Source: Collybiopsis luxurians FD-317 M1
Lineage: Eukaryota > Basidiomycota > Agaricomycetes > Agaricales > Omphalotaceae
DNA: 64,000 nucleotides
Assembly: GCA_000827265.1 (NCBI GenBank)
Contig: KN834749.1
Coordinates: 1,167,500 to 1,231,499 of the forward strand
Direction of reading: 5' to 3'
A program made the position numbers and the translations under genes. Shown one piece after another: positions 23,827 to 33,853 of this stretch. The number at the start of each line of letters is the position of its first letter. Positions within the stretch are counted from its first letter, which is position 1. The notes beneath the pieces are model-generated. The model saw only the letters and a list, made by a program, of their open reading frames with translations, was not told the origin of the DNA and searched no databases.

Positions 23827-26649
23827 TCATCTTTGCCATCTAAAAGCCCGTAGTAGAACGTGGTGTCTAGGAAAAGGCGAATGGGATTTTAAGTGTACAA
23901 TCAAAGCCAAAAAAAGAAAAAAAAAACCCGTAAGTACCTCGGCCATCCACTTCCCGCATCGTGAATCCATTGCCAAAGTAGCCGAATCTGTGAATCAATC
24001 ATTTGCTTAGATTCTTTCTCGGGTTGAACATCGAATTCGACGTCGTACCGATTTCCAGCATAGCCGTACTCATAATCCCAGTCTTCCCAACGAGGATTGG
24101 TCAGGATTTCAATAAAGAGAACCCGATTTCCGGGAAACATGATGGGGGATGCTACACGTTCACGTTTGCGCAATGTTGGTAACAGCACCACAGGCATAGC
24201 GCACCGTTAGGGCCTGGTTTGAACCAAGAGCTACACTGACCAGCCCATGCCGTACGTTTCAAGTAGAGCTCTCTATGTTCGTTAAAGTCGTCTGCCGCTT
24301 TATCTTTGACCTGCATGGACAAGATGTTTTCGGTTTGCATCTTGCGGAGAATTTTCATGAAACAGCGGGTCACTGCGAACGAGTTTGAGTACTGATAATC
24401 AAGTTTGAGTAAGGTAAACGAACTGCTCTCTATCATCGGTGCGCCGCTTCCATGTCCAGTGGGCCCTTTGGAATTCATCAAGATGTTAATTAATAAGCTG
24501 GCGAAGATGCGACGATCGTTACCCTATTTACGCGGTCAGTAGGAAACGACATGGAGGAAAACAGTGAAGAAAACACACATGGGGACCGTAGTACATGAAA
24601 TACTAGATATAGTTCTAGTAAGTACGAGATTCAGCAATAGAAAGAGAGATCGTCCGAACGTTTGGAGTATCCTTGACTGCAAGTGACAGATACTGCAGGA
24701 TTTTAGGAGCAGACGAAGAAAAAGTTTGATTATCTCACAGAATCAACTGGGTATCTCTGCCATCTATCCTGAACGTTGATTCCCCGTCGGCCAATGATAG
24801 GAAATCTTGGGATAAAGCTCGTATTGAACCCACTCCAAATGGAACATAGAAAAGGAAGAGGGAATTTTTGCCCATTTTGAACTCGCAGTTTTAGGGACCA
24901 CGTACGTAGCGCATATAATCGCATCTACTTTATGCTCATTGCCTTCATAGTCGATGAAACCTCTCTTTGTAACCTTCTGAAACATCTCTGTGAAGACCCG
25001 GACATTCGGCTGAAGCAATGCCTCGAGATAGCCGTTTCCAGGCGTTGGTCTTCGACATCCGACGGTAAATCCCGTTGGAACGATAGCGTCGATGAGGCGT
25101 TGATCCCCCTTCAGACGTTGACACATGTCCTTGTTAGCGAACTAGTTTGGAAACATCAGTAATAGTTGATGCCAGTGGGACTTGGATTAGACCGATCTTC
25201 ACTTCAAGCGCTGCCTTCTGTTCGGGTGTTCCTTGTACAATGAACTTGAAGCGCTCATTGAGTTCGGACTATATATTTTTTCAGAAGTATGTTCGCAAGG
25301 GCTTTCAAACCTCCCGACCTCAATCATCTTTCGATATTTAAGTGCATGCACAGGGTCGTCGGCATATAGTTTCTTTTGTTCTTCGGTGTCTGATTGAGAT
25401 GACGACCAGATCTAAGACGAGGACAGAGAACAAATCGGACGATGCGCTTACAACAGAAATTCTTTCCACCGGGCCCTGCAAATTGTTGAGCAAATCCAGG
25501 CGTGATCCAAGTCGGGGAACGGATAAAATGATAGAGTTGTTTCACATCCGGTTGCATAGTCGCCAGAACCTGGATTCCAGAGCTTCCGCACCCAATTACT
25601 GCGACCGTTCTATCCTTATAATCAAAGTCCTGAGGCCAACGAGCAGTATGACACAAAATGCCTTGAAAATCATGAAGACCTGATTTGGGACATTTAGTTG
25701 CCAGTGCCTGAGAAAAATACAACAAGAGGTTCGTTACGTATACCTTCGATCTTGGGCCATTTCCAGTCGTTGAGTACACCTGACGAATTAAGAGTACAGA
25801 AAAACAAAATGACTCGAAAAAAACTCGTACCTCCGGCGTTGATGAACACATTACATTCATCTTTGAAACGCTTCCCATCTGGACCTTTGATGGTGATTTC
25901 CCATTTCTTAGTGGTTTCAAGCCATTCGGCCCTGATCACTTCATGGGAGAGACGCATATATTTTCCTAAATTGAATCTTTATGTGCGGCCTTCATTTAGA
26001 AACGCGAAACTACGCATCAACTAGCCTCTCACCTCTCAACTAGACCCTTGTAGTACTGATGGATTTCCACAGCAGTGGAATAATATTCAGGCCAGTCGGG
26101 TTTGGGACTCCAAGACATCTAAGAACAAAAAAATCCGATTAACTTGGTTCAAGCAGGAGGCAGTCTTGACCTACTTGATAATTTACTGAAGGTATATCGC
26201 ACCGGCAACCAGGGTATCTAGTATTGTGCGGAATGCTCAGGAAGGCCAAAGTAGAATAATGTATTTACTGGTTCCAAAACCATGTACCCCCAACATCGGG
26301 GCCCATTTCATAGATGGTCAGTTCAATCAGTTCACCGTATTCTTGAACGTCGTGGGCCAGAGATATGCCGGAAATGCCTGCTCCGATGGCAATAACCTTC
26401 ATAGGGTGAACCTACACGGGTTTGTGAGTGATTTCTTCGAAACTCAGCCTAACATGTCCGGGCTTGATCAGTCCCGGCTTTGCCGCTCCTACCGTTTCAA
26501 AACGTTGATCAGGAATATGATACCCTCTGTTGGATAAAACCATAATAAAAATGATTGAACATAGTCAGAATTCAATAAAATACAGTTTACCTATTGTTTT
26601 CTGATGGCCAAGGTTGAGCTGGGCCACCGTTCTCTTTTACATCAGTCAT
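23827..26649 (-). CDS. FAD/NADPH-dependent monooxygenase, Baeyer-Villiger/FMO type
   Basis: I model eighteen exons: 26591-26649, 26454-26526, 26269-26411, 26175-26217, 26033-26118, 25831-25976, 25744-25779, 25452-25679, 25319-25389, 25203-25268, 24906-25141, 24739-24832, 24660-24692, 24579-24602, 24523, 24205-24465, 23938-24151 and 23827-23866, about 617 residues. The FAD site is GAGISG, the NADPH site GCGSSG, and the Baeyer-Villiger fingerprint FxGxxxHxxxW is present as FQGILCHTARW. GCRRPTPG and CATGFNT follow. Such enzymes oxygenate ketones or heteroatoms; the substrate is unknown. Exon 15 would be one nucleotide. The 3' end is uncertain: the last intron is long (71 nt) with a T-run, and an alternative frame continues to a stop at 23781-23783. 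Two ordinary genes flank it, so it is not in an obvious biosynthetic cluster. Confidence 0.82.
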
Positions 26650-26736
26650 GGCACAAAGAAAAGTAACGACCCTACGCCCAAAAGGGAAAGTCAATCGCCC
26701 AAAGTAAGTCCACGTGTCTCATTGGACTCGAAACAC

Positions 26737-26742
26737 AAAAAA
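26737..26742 (-). terminator. RNA polymerase III terminator (T6) of tRNA-Leu
   Basis: On the minus strand a run of six T follows the tRNA 3' end by 24 bases, the usual Pol III stop signal. Confidence 0.6.
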
Positions 26743-26766
26743 GTCTTGAACGAACACATAATCTAT

Positions 26767-26873
26767 TGATGAGAGTGGGATTCGAACCCACGCCCTTTCG
26801 GACCAGATACAAGTGCGTATCAAATACGCTGGTCTCCTTAGTCTGGCGCCTTAGACCGCTCGGCCATCTCACC
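26767..26873 (-). tRNA. tRNA-Leu(AAG) with a 27-nt intron
   Basis: Read on the minus strand, the acceptor stem GGTGAGA pairs with TCTCATC, followed by discriminator A. The A box (TGGCCGAGCGG) and B box (GGTTCGAATCC) are intact. The anticodon stem CCAGA/TCTGG encloses a loop with AAG in the anticodon positions, and a long variable arm is present, as in leucine tRNAs. A 27-nt intron at 26809-26835 interrupts the loop directly after position 37, the standard eukaryotic site. It lies 117 bp upstream of the monooxygenase start, on the same strand. Confidence 0.93.
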
Positions 26874-27109
26874 ATGCCGGTCAATATCCTTGGAACAACA
26901 CAGCGCATCTGTGCTGATAGTTTATCAGCAAGACGAGTCCATTTCCTAGGTACCAGTATTTACGCATATGATACTGTATGTGCGCTGCAGTGTATCGATG
27001 CTATGGGTGGTGATTCGTTGTATCAGAAAATGATGAGTAGGTATTATGAAAAATGCAGTATTATCAGACTGAAAAGTTGTTATGAATTGTCATTACACTG
27101 AGACCCACA

Positions 27110-28983
27110 CTAACGGCGGGTGGCCCCTCGAAGAGGAGGCATTCGGCTTCCCGATGCATCACCGATGGTGGGCGCCGTGGCCTTCCGACCGAATCTTGCA
27201 ATACCCGAAGGAGCAGGGAGCTTTGACGCGGGCGGTATCTGACTGACATTAGGTTGCCTCGGAACACCGGATACTGTAGCAGATGTGCTCTTCATCGGGA
27301 CCAAAGTAGGAAGAGGAATCTTGTGACGTCCAGGTGCCACGACAGCCGCTGCTGATTTAGTAAACTTCTGTGCATCAGAGAGGAGTATTCTCCTAGGCCC
27401 AGAAGAACCTGATGTCGCACTAGGTTTAGGCAGACCTTTACCAACAGGCGCAGGAACCGACTTCAAATGCTCCGCATTGGGAGGACGAGTAGCGATTTCA
27501 TGTCGCGTAGAGCCCTTCGAGAACGGCTGAGGCCCAGAGGCCTCAGCCGACACATTAGTCGAGGGAGAAGGCTTTCTTTGGGAAATCGCATCTGCAGAGT
27601 TGGAAGAACTGGAGGAAGTATTGGAAGCCAAAGAAGAGGACCTCTCATCATCGTAACGTTTGGTCCGCTTAATGACTGGCAAAGCAGGAGCTGAGGTTGT
27701 GGCTGTTCGGTGGAAAGCAGGCGTAACCATAGAAGTCGGTTGTTTGGTAAGGGGCCCAAAAATTAGAGGTGACAGCTGGAGAGATGATTGATTTTGAGGT
27801 TGAGAAGATAATGCTAAGTTCGACTGGCTGTCAGGATAAAGATCATGCTGTAGCGTAAATGCAACACACATAGTTTTTTAAACTGATCTGTAATAGATAA
27901 CGAGGAGCCGCAGTCTCCAGATTGCACATTTTGAATGACGTCGGTAGGTGTTGCTGAATCGAAGTCAGTCGAGTAAGCGTAAATCAAGGCGTGCGACACA
28001 ACTTACTGTCATCGGTCTTAAGGGAAGCCAAAGGAGTATTAGGCGCTACGAGAAGTATGTGAATGACTCATATGTATGGAGAAACTCAGGCAAGACTTCA
28101 ACTCACTTTCGTCCGGTAAGCTTTCGGCGTCGCCGTCATCATCCAATTCATTGAGGAATGAGTTGATACCGCTGCCCTGAGCATCGAAGAACGATATTCG
28201 ATCATTAAGAAGATCAAAACTCGTGTCGGATTGCAACTGAAGACTGAAAGAAGAGTGCAAGTCGAGAGAGAGACGGTTTGACTGTTCTGACTGGCTAAAT
28301 GGCGGAGCAAGTAAGGATGAAGCAGGAAACTCCACTGCATCCCGTTGCGATGAGGTCGAAGCCTGCAAGCTGAAGGGTGCAGTTGTGGCCAGAAGACTCG
28401 TACTAGCTTCATTTTGCGTGTCGGAAGGATTGAAGATGATTCTAGGGGCTGCCTGAAGGCTGCCAAAGCTTTTGCCTGCTCGATTGACCGAGTCAACAAG
28501 AGAGTTCAAGGAGGAATTAGCCCGTCGAGGTTGCATTGGTGAAGGAGAGTCGACCAATTTTTTAGGTGCAGACGAAGGTAATGCCCGATGCTCCAAGGTG
28601 ATTTCTGCCAATGGGGTTCGTGCAATACTGCGAGAAATAGACATCTCGGTATCGGTACGCTTGGGAGTCTCTGCAGAGAAAAACACATTCTCGCTGGCCG
28701 CATCGACTCTTTCCTGTTCCTCTTCTTCCTCGTCTATATTTTCTGTGATAGTCACGTCTCCGACATCCACGAGACGTTTTGTAAGGGCTGCTGGTTGGGC
28801 ATATTCGCGTTTATAGGTGCGGTTGAAAAACGCCGTCATGCTGAGGTCGTTCAGTTCTGGGGCGACATTTTCTTTGTTAGGATCAAACTCTTCCTCAGAG
28901 TCAGAGACATATTCTGGTTCAGTTTCCGCGAGAAGCGGATCGAATTGTGCAAGGAGACTTTGGCGAGGACGGGTCATGATCAT
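27110..28983 (-). CDS. Disordered protein of unknown function, divergent from SLD2
   Basis: Exons 28107-28983, 28007-28045 (39 nt), 27870-27953 and 27110-27813 give about 567 residues. I do not recognise the family. The start (MIMTRPRQSLL) is followed by an acidic stretch (EPEYVSDSEEEFD), a KENVAP segment resembling a KEN degradation box, and many S/T-P sites. The C-terminal 250 residues are Ser/Pro/Ala-rich and basic. The KEN-like box, the S/T-P sites and the shared 107-bp promoter with SLD2 would fit a cell-cycle protein, but that is inference. The last intron (27814-27869, GTGTGT...TTAG) was chosen over shorter options because its length is normal. Confidence 0.7.
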
Positions 28984-29090
28984 GGTGGATGATGAGCAGA
29001 AATAAGTTGGAACTGAATGTATCTGTGGGAAATTTGGACCCAGACGTGACCGCGTTGAATTTTCCCATCCCTTCATAATCAGCTCCTCCA
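28984..29090. promoter_or_regulatory. Short divergent promoter region upstream of SLD2
   Basis: The start codons of the unknown gene (28983) and SLD2 (29091) are 107 bp apart and point away from each other, so the two genes probably share promoter elements. I see no diagnostic site. Confidence 0.45.
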
Positions 29091-30770
29091 ATGGCTCAGG
29101 ACGTCGCGTCAGTCCGCGCTGAAATAAAGGCTTGGGAGCGCCGCTTCCTCGATGAACATGGCAGAGGTCCCACCGTAGACGATATCAGGGAGAACCAGCC
29201 CCTCGGTCCGTTCCTTTCACGTTTCCCTAATCTTTCCACTCAGCTAATGTCGATCCTAGCAAACAAGTACAGATTGTATAAGAAGTTATCAAAAGCTACC
29301 CCGTCGGAGAAACTGGATGATAGAAAATCTACTATTCTTGCCAGAGCCTCGACCCCTCCCGGAAAGATTCCACAATCTCCATCGGTTCTATCCAAACCTC
29401 GAACTCTTGAAACCACTTCAGCCCTATCTTCCTATAACCCTTTTTCTCCACAGAAGAACAAGGGAAAGCAGAGAGAGGTTCCAAAGTCAGCTAAGCCACG
29501 TCTTCCTCCTTCGAATCCATTTGCAACTCCATCGAAAACCCGACCAGGGCTTCGTGTAACAGAGTCATCTCCTTCGCCAGTCCACGAATCAGCGCCTGCA
29601 CTCGTGCTTCCCCAAAATCTACCCCCAGAGCCTCCTACTGCCGTCAGGCGAGCGCGTAAACGCTTACGCGGTGAGCCAGTATCGCCCTCCCCACACAAAG
29701 ACAAACGCAGACGTACACGTGAGAACCGAAAGGAGAGTGATTCTTCAGACAGCGACGATGTTGAAGACGAAGCCGGGAACTCCTCCTTCGTGGCAGATTC
29801 CCCCGTCAAGGGTTCATCCAACTTTAAATCCCTTTTTGAGGATAACTCTGCATCTATAACGATCAAAACCTCATTAACTCGTACCAATACTACCTCTATA
29901 CCAGCAGGATTGTTTAATCCTTTGCGTGCTCGATCGGCTGTTGTCGAGGATGACCTGGAAAGTATTCTGGGCCCGGTCGACATCAAACCTAGGTGGCGAC
30001 CCACAAGCTTGTCTCTATCGAGCAAGCTGGTGCCCGGGAAAGACAACTTGCATACGACACGGGATCCTGCACCGCAACTCTCACAAATGACGGTTGCTCT
30101 ATCTAAAGGGGAATCTTCAGAACAGCGCAAATTAGGAAAACGGGCTCGTCGCGACTCGGACACTGAATTCGAAAAATCCATAGCAACCTCTTCGACTTCT
30201 GGTCTCCTCATCCCTCCATCGCCTCCCCCCAACGAGTCTTCTTCCCAGCGAGCAGTAAACCACAAAGTAAAAGGGAAGGCTGCTTCCCGCAAGAAAATCA
30301 AGATCGAAGAAGACGAGGAAGATGATAGCCTTAGCGAGGATGGCAAAGTCGTGATTCGTCGTTCACAAGCTTCAGGGAAAAGTTTTGGGGATGACGACTT
30401 GGACATAGGCTCGGACTTCGATCCCTTGTTTTCGTATACTCGTCGACCTGGTCATAATGAGATTGGGGAAAGAGAACGTGCAATCGGCACGTTCGAAGTC
30501 GATCTTCCTGACAAGTTCAGACATGTGGTAGCCTTGTCTGCCTCTGACACCTTGCTCCGGGACATGCAGGAGGAACACGTCGCTGAGAGTTTAATTTATG
30601 GACGTCGCACGACTCATTACGAACCTTCCAAAGGAGGACAGATCTGGAACGTAGGAGACGTCGAGGGCAGTAGCGCTTCAGATGAAATAGTCACCCAGAG
30701 AGCTAGCACCATAATTGAAGATGAAGATTGGGAAGGGGAACCGGTTCCTTGGGAACTCGGGGAGTTGTAG
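29091..30770 (+). CDS. SLD2: DNA replication initiation factor Sld2 (DRC1/RecQL4 N-terminal type)
   Basis: The frame is open from 29091 to 30770, but family fit indicates an intron at 29206-29259 (54 nt, stop-free). Splicing it joins DDIRENQPL directly to ANKYRLYKKLSK, the conserved Sld2 box, giving about 541 residues. The N-terminus (EIKAWERRFLDEHGRGPT) is the diagnostic Sld2/RecQL4 motif. Sld2 binds Dpb11 after CDK phosphorylation and so licenses origin firing. The protein has many S/T-P sites (SPSP, TPSK, SPHK, SPVK), as expected for a CDK target. A basic cluster near KRLRGEP and an acidic C-terminus follow. Regulation by CDK is family knowledge. Confidence 0.88.
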   Translation: MAQDVASVRAEIKAWERRFLDEHGRGPTVDDIRENQPLGPFLSRFPNLSTQLMSILANKYRLYKKLSKATPSEKLDDRKSTILARASTPPGKIPQSPSVLSKPRTLETTSALSSYNPFSPQKNKGKQREVPKSAKPRLPPSNPFATPSKTRPGLRVTESSPSPVHESAPALVLPQNLPPEPPTAVRRARKRLRGEPVSPSPHKDKRRRTRENRKESDSSDSDDVEDEAGNSSFVADSPVKGSSNFKSLFEDNSASITIKTSLTRTNTTSIPAGLFNPLRARSAVVEDDLESILGPVDIKPRWRPTSLSLSSKLVPGKDNLHTTRDPAPQLSQMTVALSKGESSEQRKLGKRARRDSDTEFEKSIATSSTSGLLIPPSPPPNESSSQRAVNHKVKGKAASRKKIKIEEDEEDDSLSEDGKVVIRRSQASGKSFGDDDLDIGSDFDPLFSYTRRPGHNEIGERERAIGTFEVDLPDKFRHVVALSASDTLLRDMQEEHVAESLIYGRRTTHYEPSKGGQIWNVGDVEGSSASDEIVTQRASTIIEDEDWEGEPVPWELGEL

Positions 30771-31364
30771 ACAGTGGTCTGAATTTGGTCTTCCTTAAAC
30801 CTTATGATCGGTTCTCTTCTGCTATCGAGTTGCAATCTACTGCGCACAACGCCCTCGGGCGTGTCTTTTAAACGTGCATCTGGCGATTCTGCTTTTGCAA
30901 TTGCTTCACTATCGTCCTGCCTGCAGGGTTCAATGGGTTCAATGTCGCTAGCTTGCGACTTGCATCGAATGAGTTTTTTCCGACCAGTGCATCAGAAACC
31001 CTCTACTTAAATCTTTCTTCGTCATGATGCTTTCACCTCGCACCAGAGGCGAGGACATTTCCTAAGGTATCGAGGTGTGAACGTCGATCGACTCAAGATG
31101 GTTTGAATACCATCTCAAGGTGTTTGCGTCGTGTGTCTTGCGATTCTGCGTGCTTTACACGCTTATCGTGGCTTTAAGTACATACCAGTCGGATATGATT
31201 TTTGACTCAAATTAACGTCTCTCCAGCGCGCCTTCGAGTTTAAACCGCTTCCGTCGTTGCGCCAGTCTTCGTAAAAGCGTATACACAATTGCCAGCCCAA
31301 GCTACGAGAATAAAAGTCGACGTAGGAAAACTTCATATCAGTCTTACTCCGTTTATAGCCAGTC
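30771..31364. other. Intergenic region between SLD2 and the F-box-like gene
   Basis: About 590 bp with no supportable gene. Two short perfect inverted repeats lie near the middle: one with CCTCGC/GCGAGG arms around 31036-31054, and AGATGGT/ACCATCT at 31096-31115, which sits between two CTCAAG copies. Confidence 0.5.
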
Positions 31365-33635
31365 ATGTCTCCTCTCATCTTCCGCGATCCCGACATTACG
31401 CAGAAGCTCCTTGAAGCAATAATCGATACCCCCGGTGGGAAGCGCACAGTGTCAAGGCTGGCGAGGACATGTCGAACAATGTCAGAGCCGGCACTCGACC
31501 TACTGTGGAAAGAGTTAGACTCCCTTCTTCCACTCATCGGGCTTTTCCCTCCGAATTTGTTGAAGAGAGTTCGAAAACCTGGCCTTGGCTTGGTGAGTGG
31601 AGGTCTTGATTCCAAGTTTTTTACACAAAATCTTATCCCGGGATAGTCCAAGGCCCCTGCTGAAGAAGACTGGGAAAAGGTAATGAAGTATGGGGAAAGA
31701 GTACGGAGTATTGCTTATAGTGAAGCTGTCAACAACGTTTCGCCTACCATTTTTCCGATGTTGGCACAAAACCGACCCAGGGAATACATATTACCGAATC
31801 TGCAGCAGCTCATCTGGAAAGTGGAGACTGCTACCGCCTTGGATCACTGTACCATGTTTCTGAGCCCCACTATCGAGAGCTTGCAGCTTGAGCTTGGGCC
31901 CACTCGATTCCCCAGCCTGAACAAGATTCTCGGTGATGTGTGCAGCAGAATGAAGTTGACTAACTTCTCAATTATATCCTCAGTCTCCCTTCCCGACACT
32001 TTCACAGTAATGCTCTCTTCCCAAAAAGCCTTGCGGAAGGTAGCTCTTGTCGCTCCTGGGGCTTTAGGTTCTGGGGTTGGTCGATGGATTGCATATCTGC
32101 CCGAGCTAAAAAGTTTGCAGCTCGATCTTTCCTCAAGGACATTGACTGCAGTAGAGGGTTTCTTCGATGAGCTTCCTTCTCACTCGGGCGATTCTACCCC
32201 GAGCTCTGTAGCCACAACCGACAGTGGGGTCTTCTCCGGCGATGAACCAGACTTTTCCTCGATCCGCAAGTCCACGATGCGACTGCCTGGTAACTTGGAG
32301 TCAAAGGCCGGATTCACGGGTCTTCGTCACTTACACTTGACTGGCGAGGTAGTCAACATTGCCGCATTTTTGAGACATTTCTCGATCCCGCTGATCCAAC
32401 TTGACCTTGTTATCGAAGATCCTCCGGACAATGCAGAGTGGATGGAGCTCGCGTATGTTATTTCCGACAGCTTCAGTTCTTCGTTGCAAACACTACGCAT
32501 CTCAGCGACTGCTACATCCAAGTTCAACGAACTTGTCCGCTCTACATCGAGAGGAGAGCCCACTGTCAGCCGGCTCGCGTTGGAACATCTCCAGCCTCTC
32601 CCAGCGCTCCGCCGTTTGGAAATCGACCTTCCCGAGTCTATCAATTTCCTTCCAGATGATATCATCGCATTAGCCAGCGCTTGCCCTAATGTAGAAGAGA
32701 TAAAACTATGTCCTCTTGCTAGATTTCCAGTACCACCGAAATTGACCTTGGAGGCGCTAGCACCATTGACGGAGCATTGTGAAAAACTTCACACACTGTC
32801 GATCCCCATTAACGCACGAAGGGGAAGCCCTTCTGTTCTGAGTTCGCAAGCAAGCTCCTCCAGCGCCCTTCGTCGTCTCCACGTCGGCCACTCGTGGATT
32901 AATGACTCTCTGCATGTATCTATCCTTCTCAGTCACTTGGCCCCTTCCTTGGACACCTTGAAATGGTTCCATGACAAGAACCGAGCGGGTTTCATTGAAA
33001 GCAATGCTCGAGGGTGGGAGAAGGTATCCGAGATCCTTCCTCATCTGCAAAATATTCGTCTTACCGAACGAAAAGCGGCATCGATATCTCTGCCTTCTGA
33101 GACCACAGAGCCGACACCTCCGCCCCCTGCTAGGGTTGAAACGGCGGAAAAGGCCATCATGGCTATGGTTCCCCTCGTTCATCAAGGTGTTCTGGCAAAA
33201 CCTCAGACGAAGAATAGTGTTGCACAAACCTGGGGGCCAAAAATGGTAAACGAATCGGTGGATGTACATCCAGAACTTGCTTCTGTTTCCATCGACGCTG
33301 CCCCTCGTGTTGTAGTCTTGGACAAGTCCGTGGACGCGATTCCTGAGACTACTTCAATCGTCGTTGACGCAACTCCCTCCAGTGTATCACAGGCTGTCGA
33401 GACCATGCTCGCCAATGAGAGAAATTCAGTCTTTCGTCCTTTCTCTTCTTACCCTATGCTTCTCCCTGTTTTCAGCTTGATATCGTTTACATGCAGATTC
33501 CTCTTTGAATACCCCATGTCTGTCCCGCTTCGCATGCTCCATGTTATCTTTGACCATATACCTACACTTCGACGATCGCCGACGACGCCACACGAAGATA
33601 TTTCCATGTCTGCTCTTCAAGTCCGTCAATCATGA
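31365..33635 (+). CDS. F-box-like/leucine-rich repeat protein of the agaricomycete type
   Basis: Exons 31365-31592 and 31647-33635 give about 738 residues. The N-terminal segment has the helical pattern of a degenerate F-box (ITQKLLEAII...LARTCRTMSEPALDLLWKEL). Repeated leucine-rich strands follow (LPELKSLQLDLS, LRHLHLTG, ALRRLEIDLP, CEKLHTLSIP). This arrangement is very common in mushroom genomes, where such proteins are expected to recruit substrates to SCF ubiquitin ligases; targets are unknown. The final 170 residues lack repeats and include a hydrophobic stretch (YPMLLPVFSLISFTCRFLF) that could be a membrane helix, which would be unusual for an F-box protein. Confidence 0.75.
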
Positions 33636-33853
33636 TTTTTGGTGTTTTTACTTACTTACTTATACTGTATCGTGCTGGTCGCTTGTGTATCTAGGACAAT
33701 AATTATAATGAGAATGGAGGTATTGGAAAGAACGAAAAAAAGCGCAGTGTGGAGGACCAGTGGCTTAGGCAGGTGCTCCGGGCCAATCGGCCCGAGTTTG
33801 AGACGCGTAACCAAAGTTTGGCTGACGCGTTCACCTCCATCTTAACAAATATC

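Noticed and set aside
23827..26873. A secondary-metabolite cluster around the monooxygenase
   Set aside because: The neighbours are a polarity gene, a disordered protein, a tRNA and cell-cycle genes. There is no synthase, transporter or pathway regulator.
26672..27101. Open frames on both strands overlapping the tRNA-Leu
   Set aside because: They are explained by the tRNA gene and have no protein features.
27848..27867. A 20-nt intron in the gene divergent from SLD2
   Set aside because: A 56-nt intron at 27814-27869 with a CTGAC branch site also keeps the frame and has the usual length.
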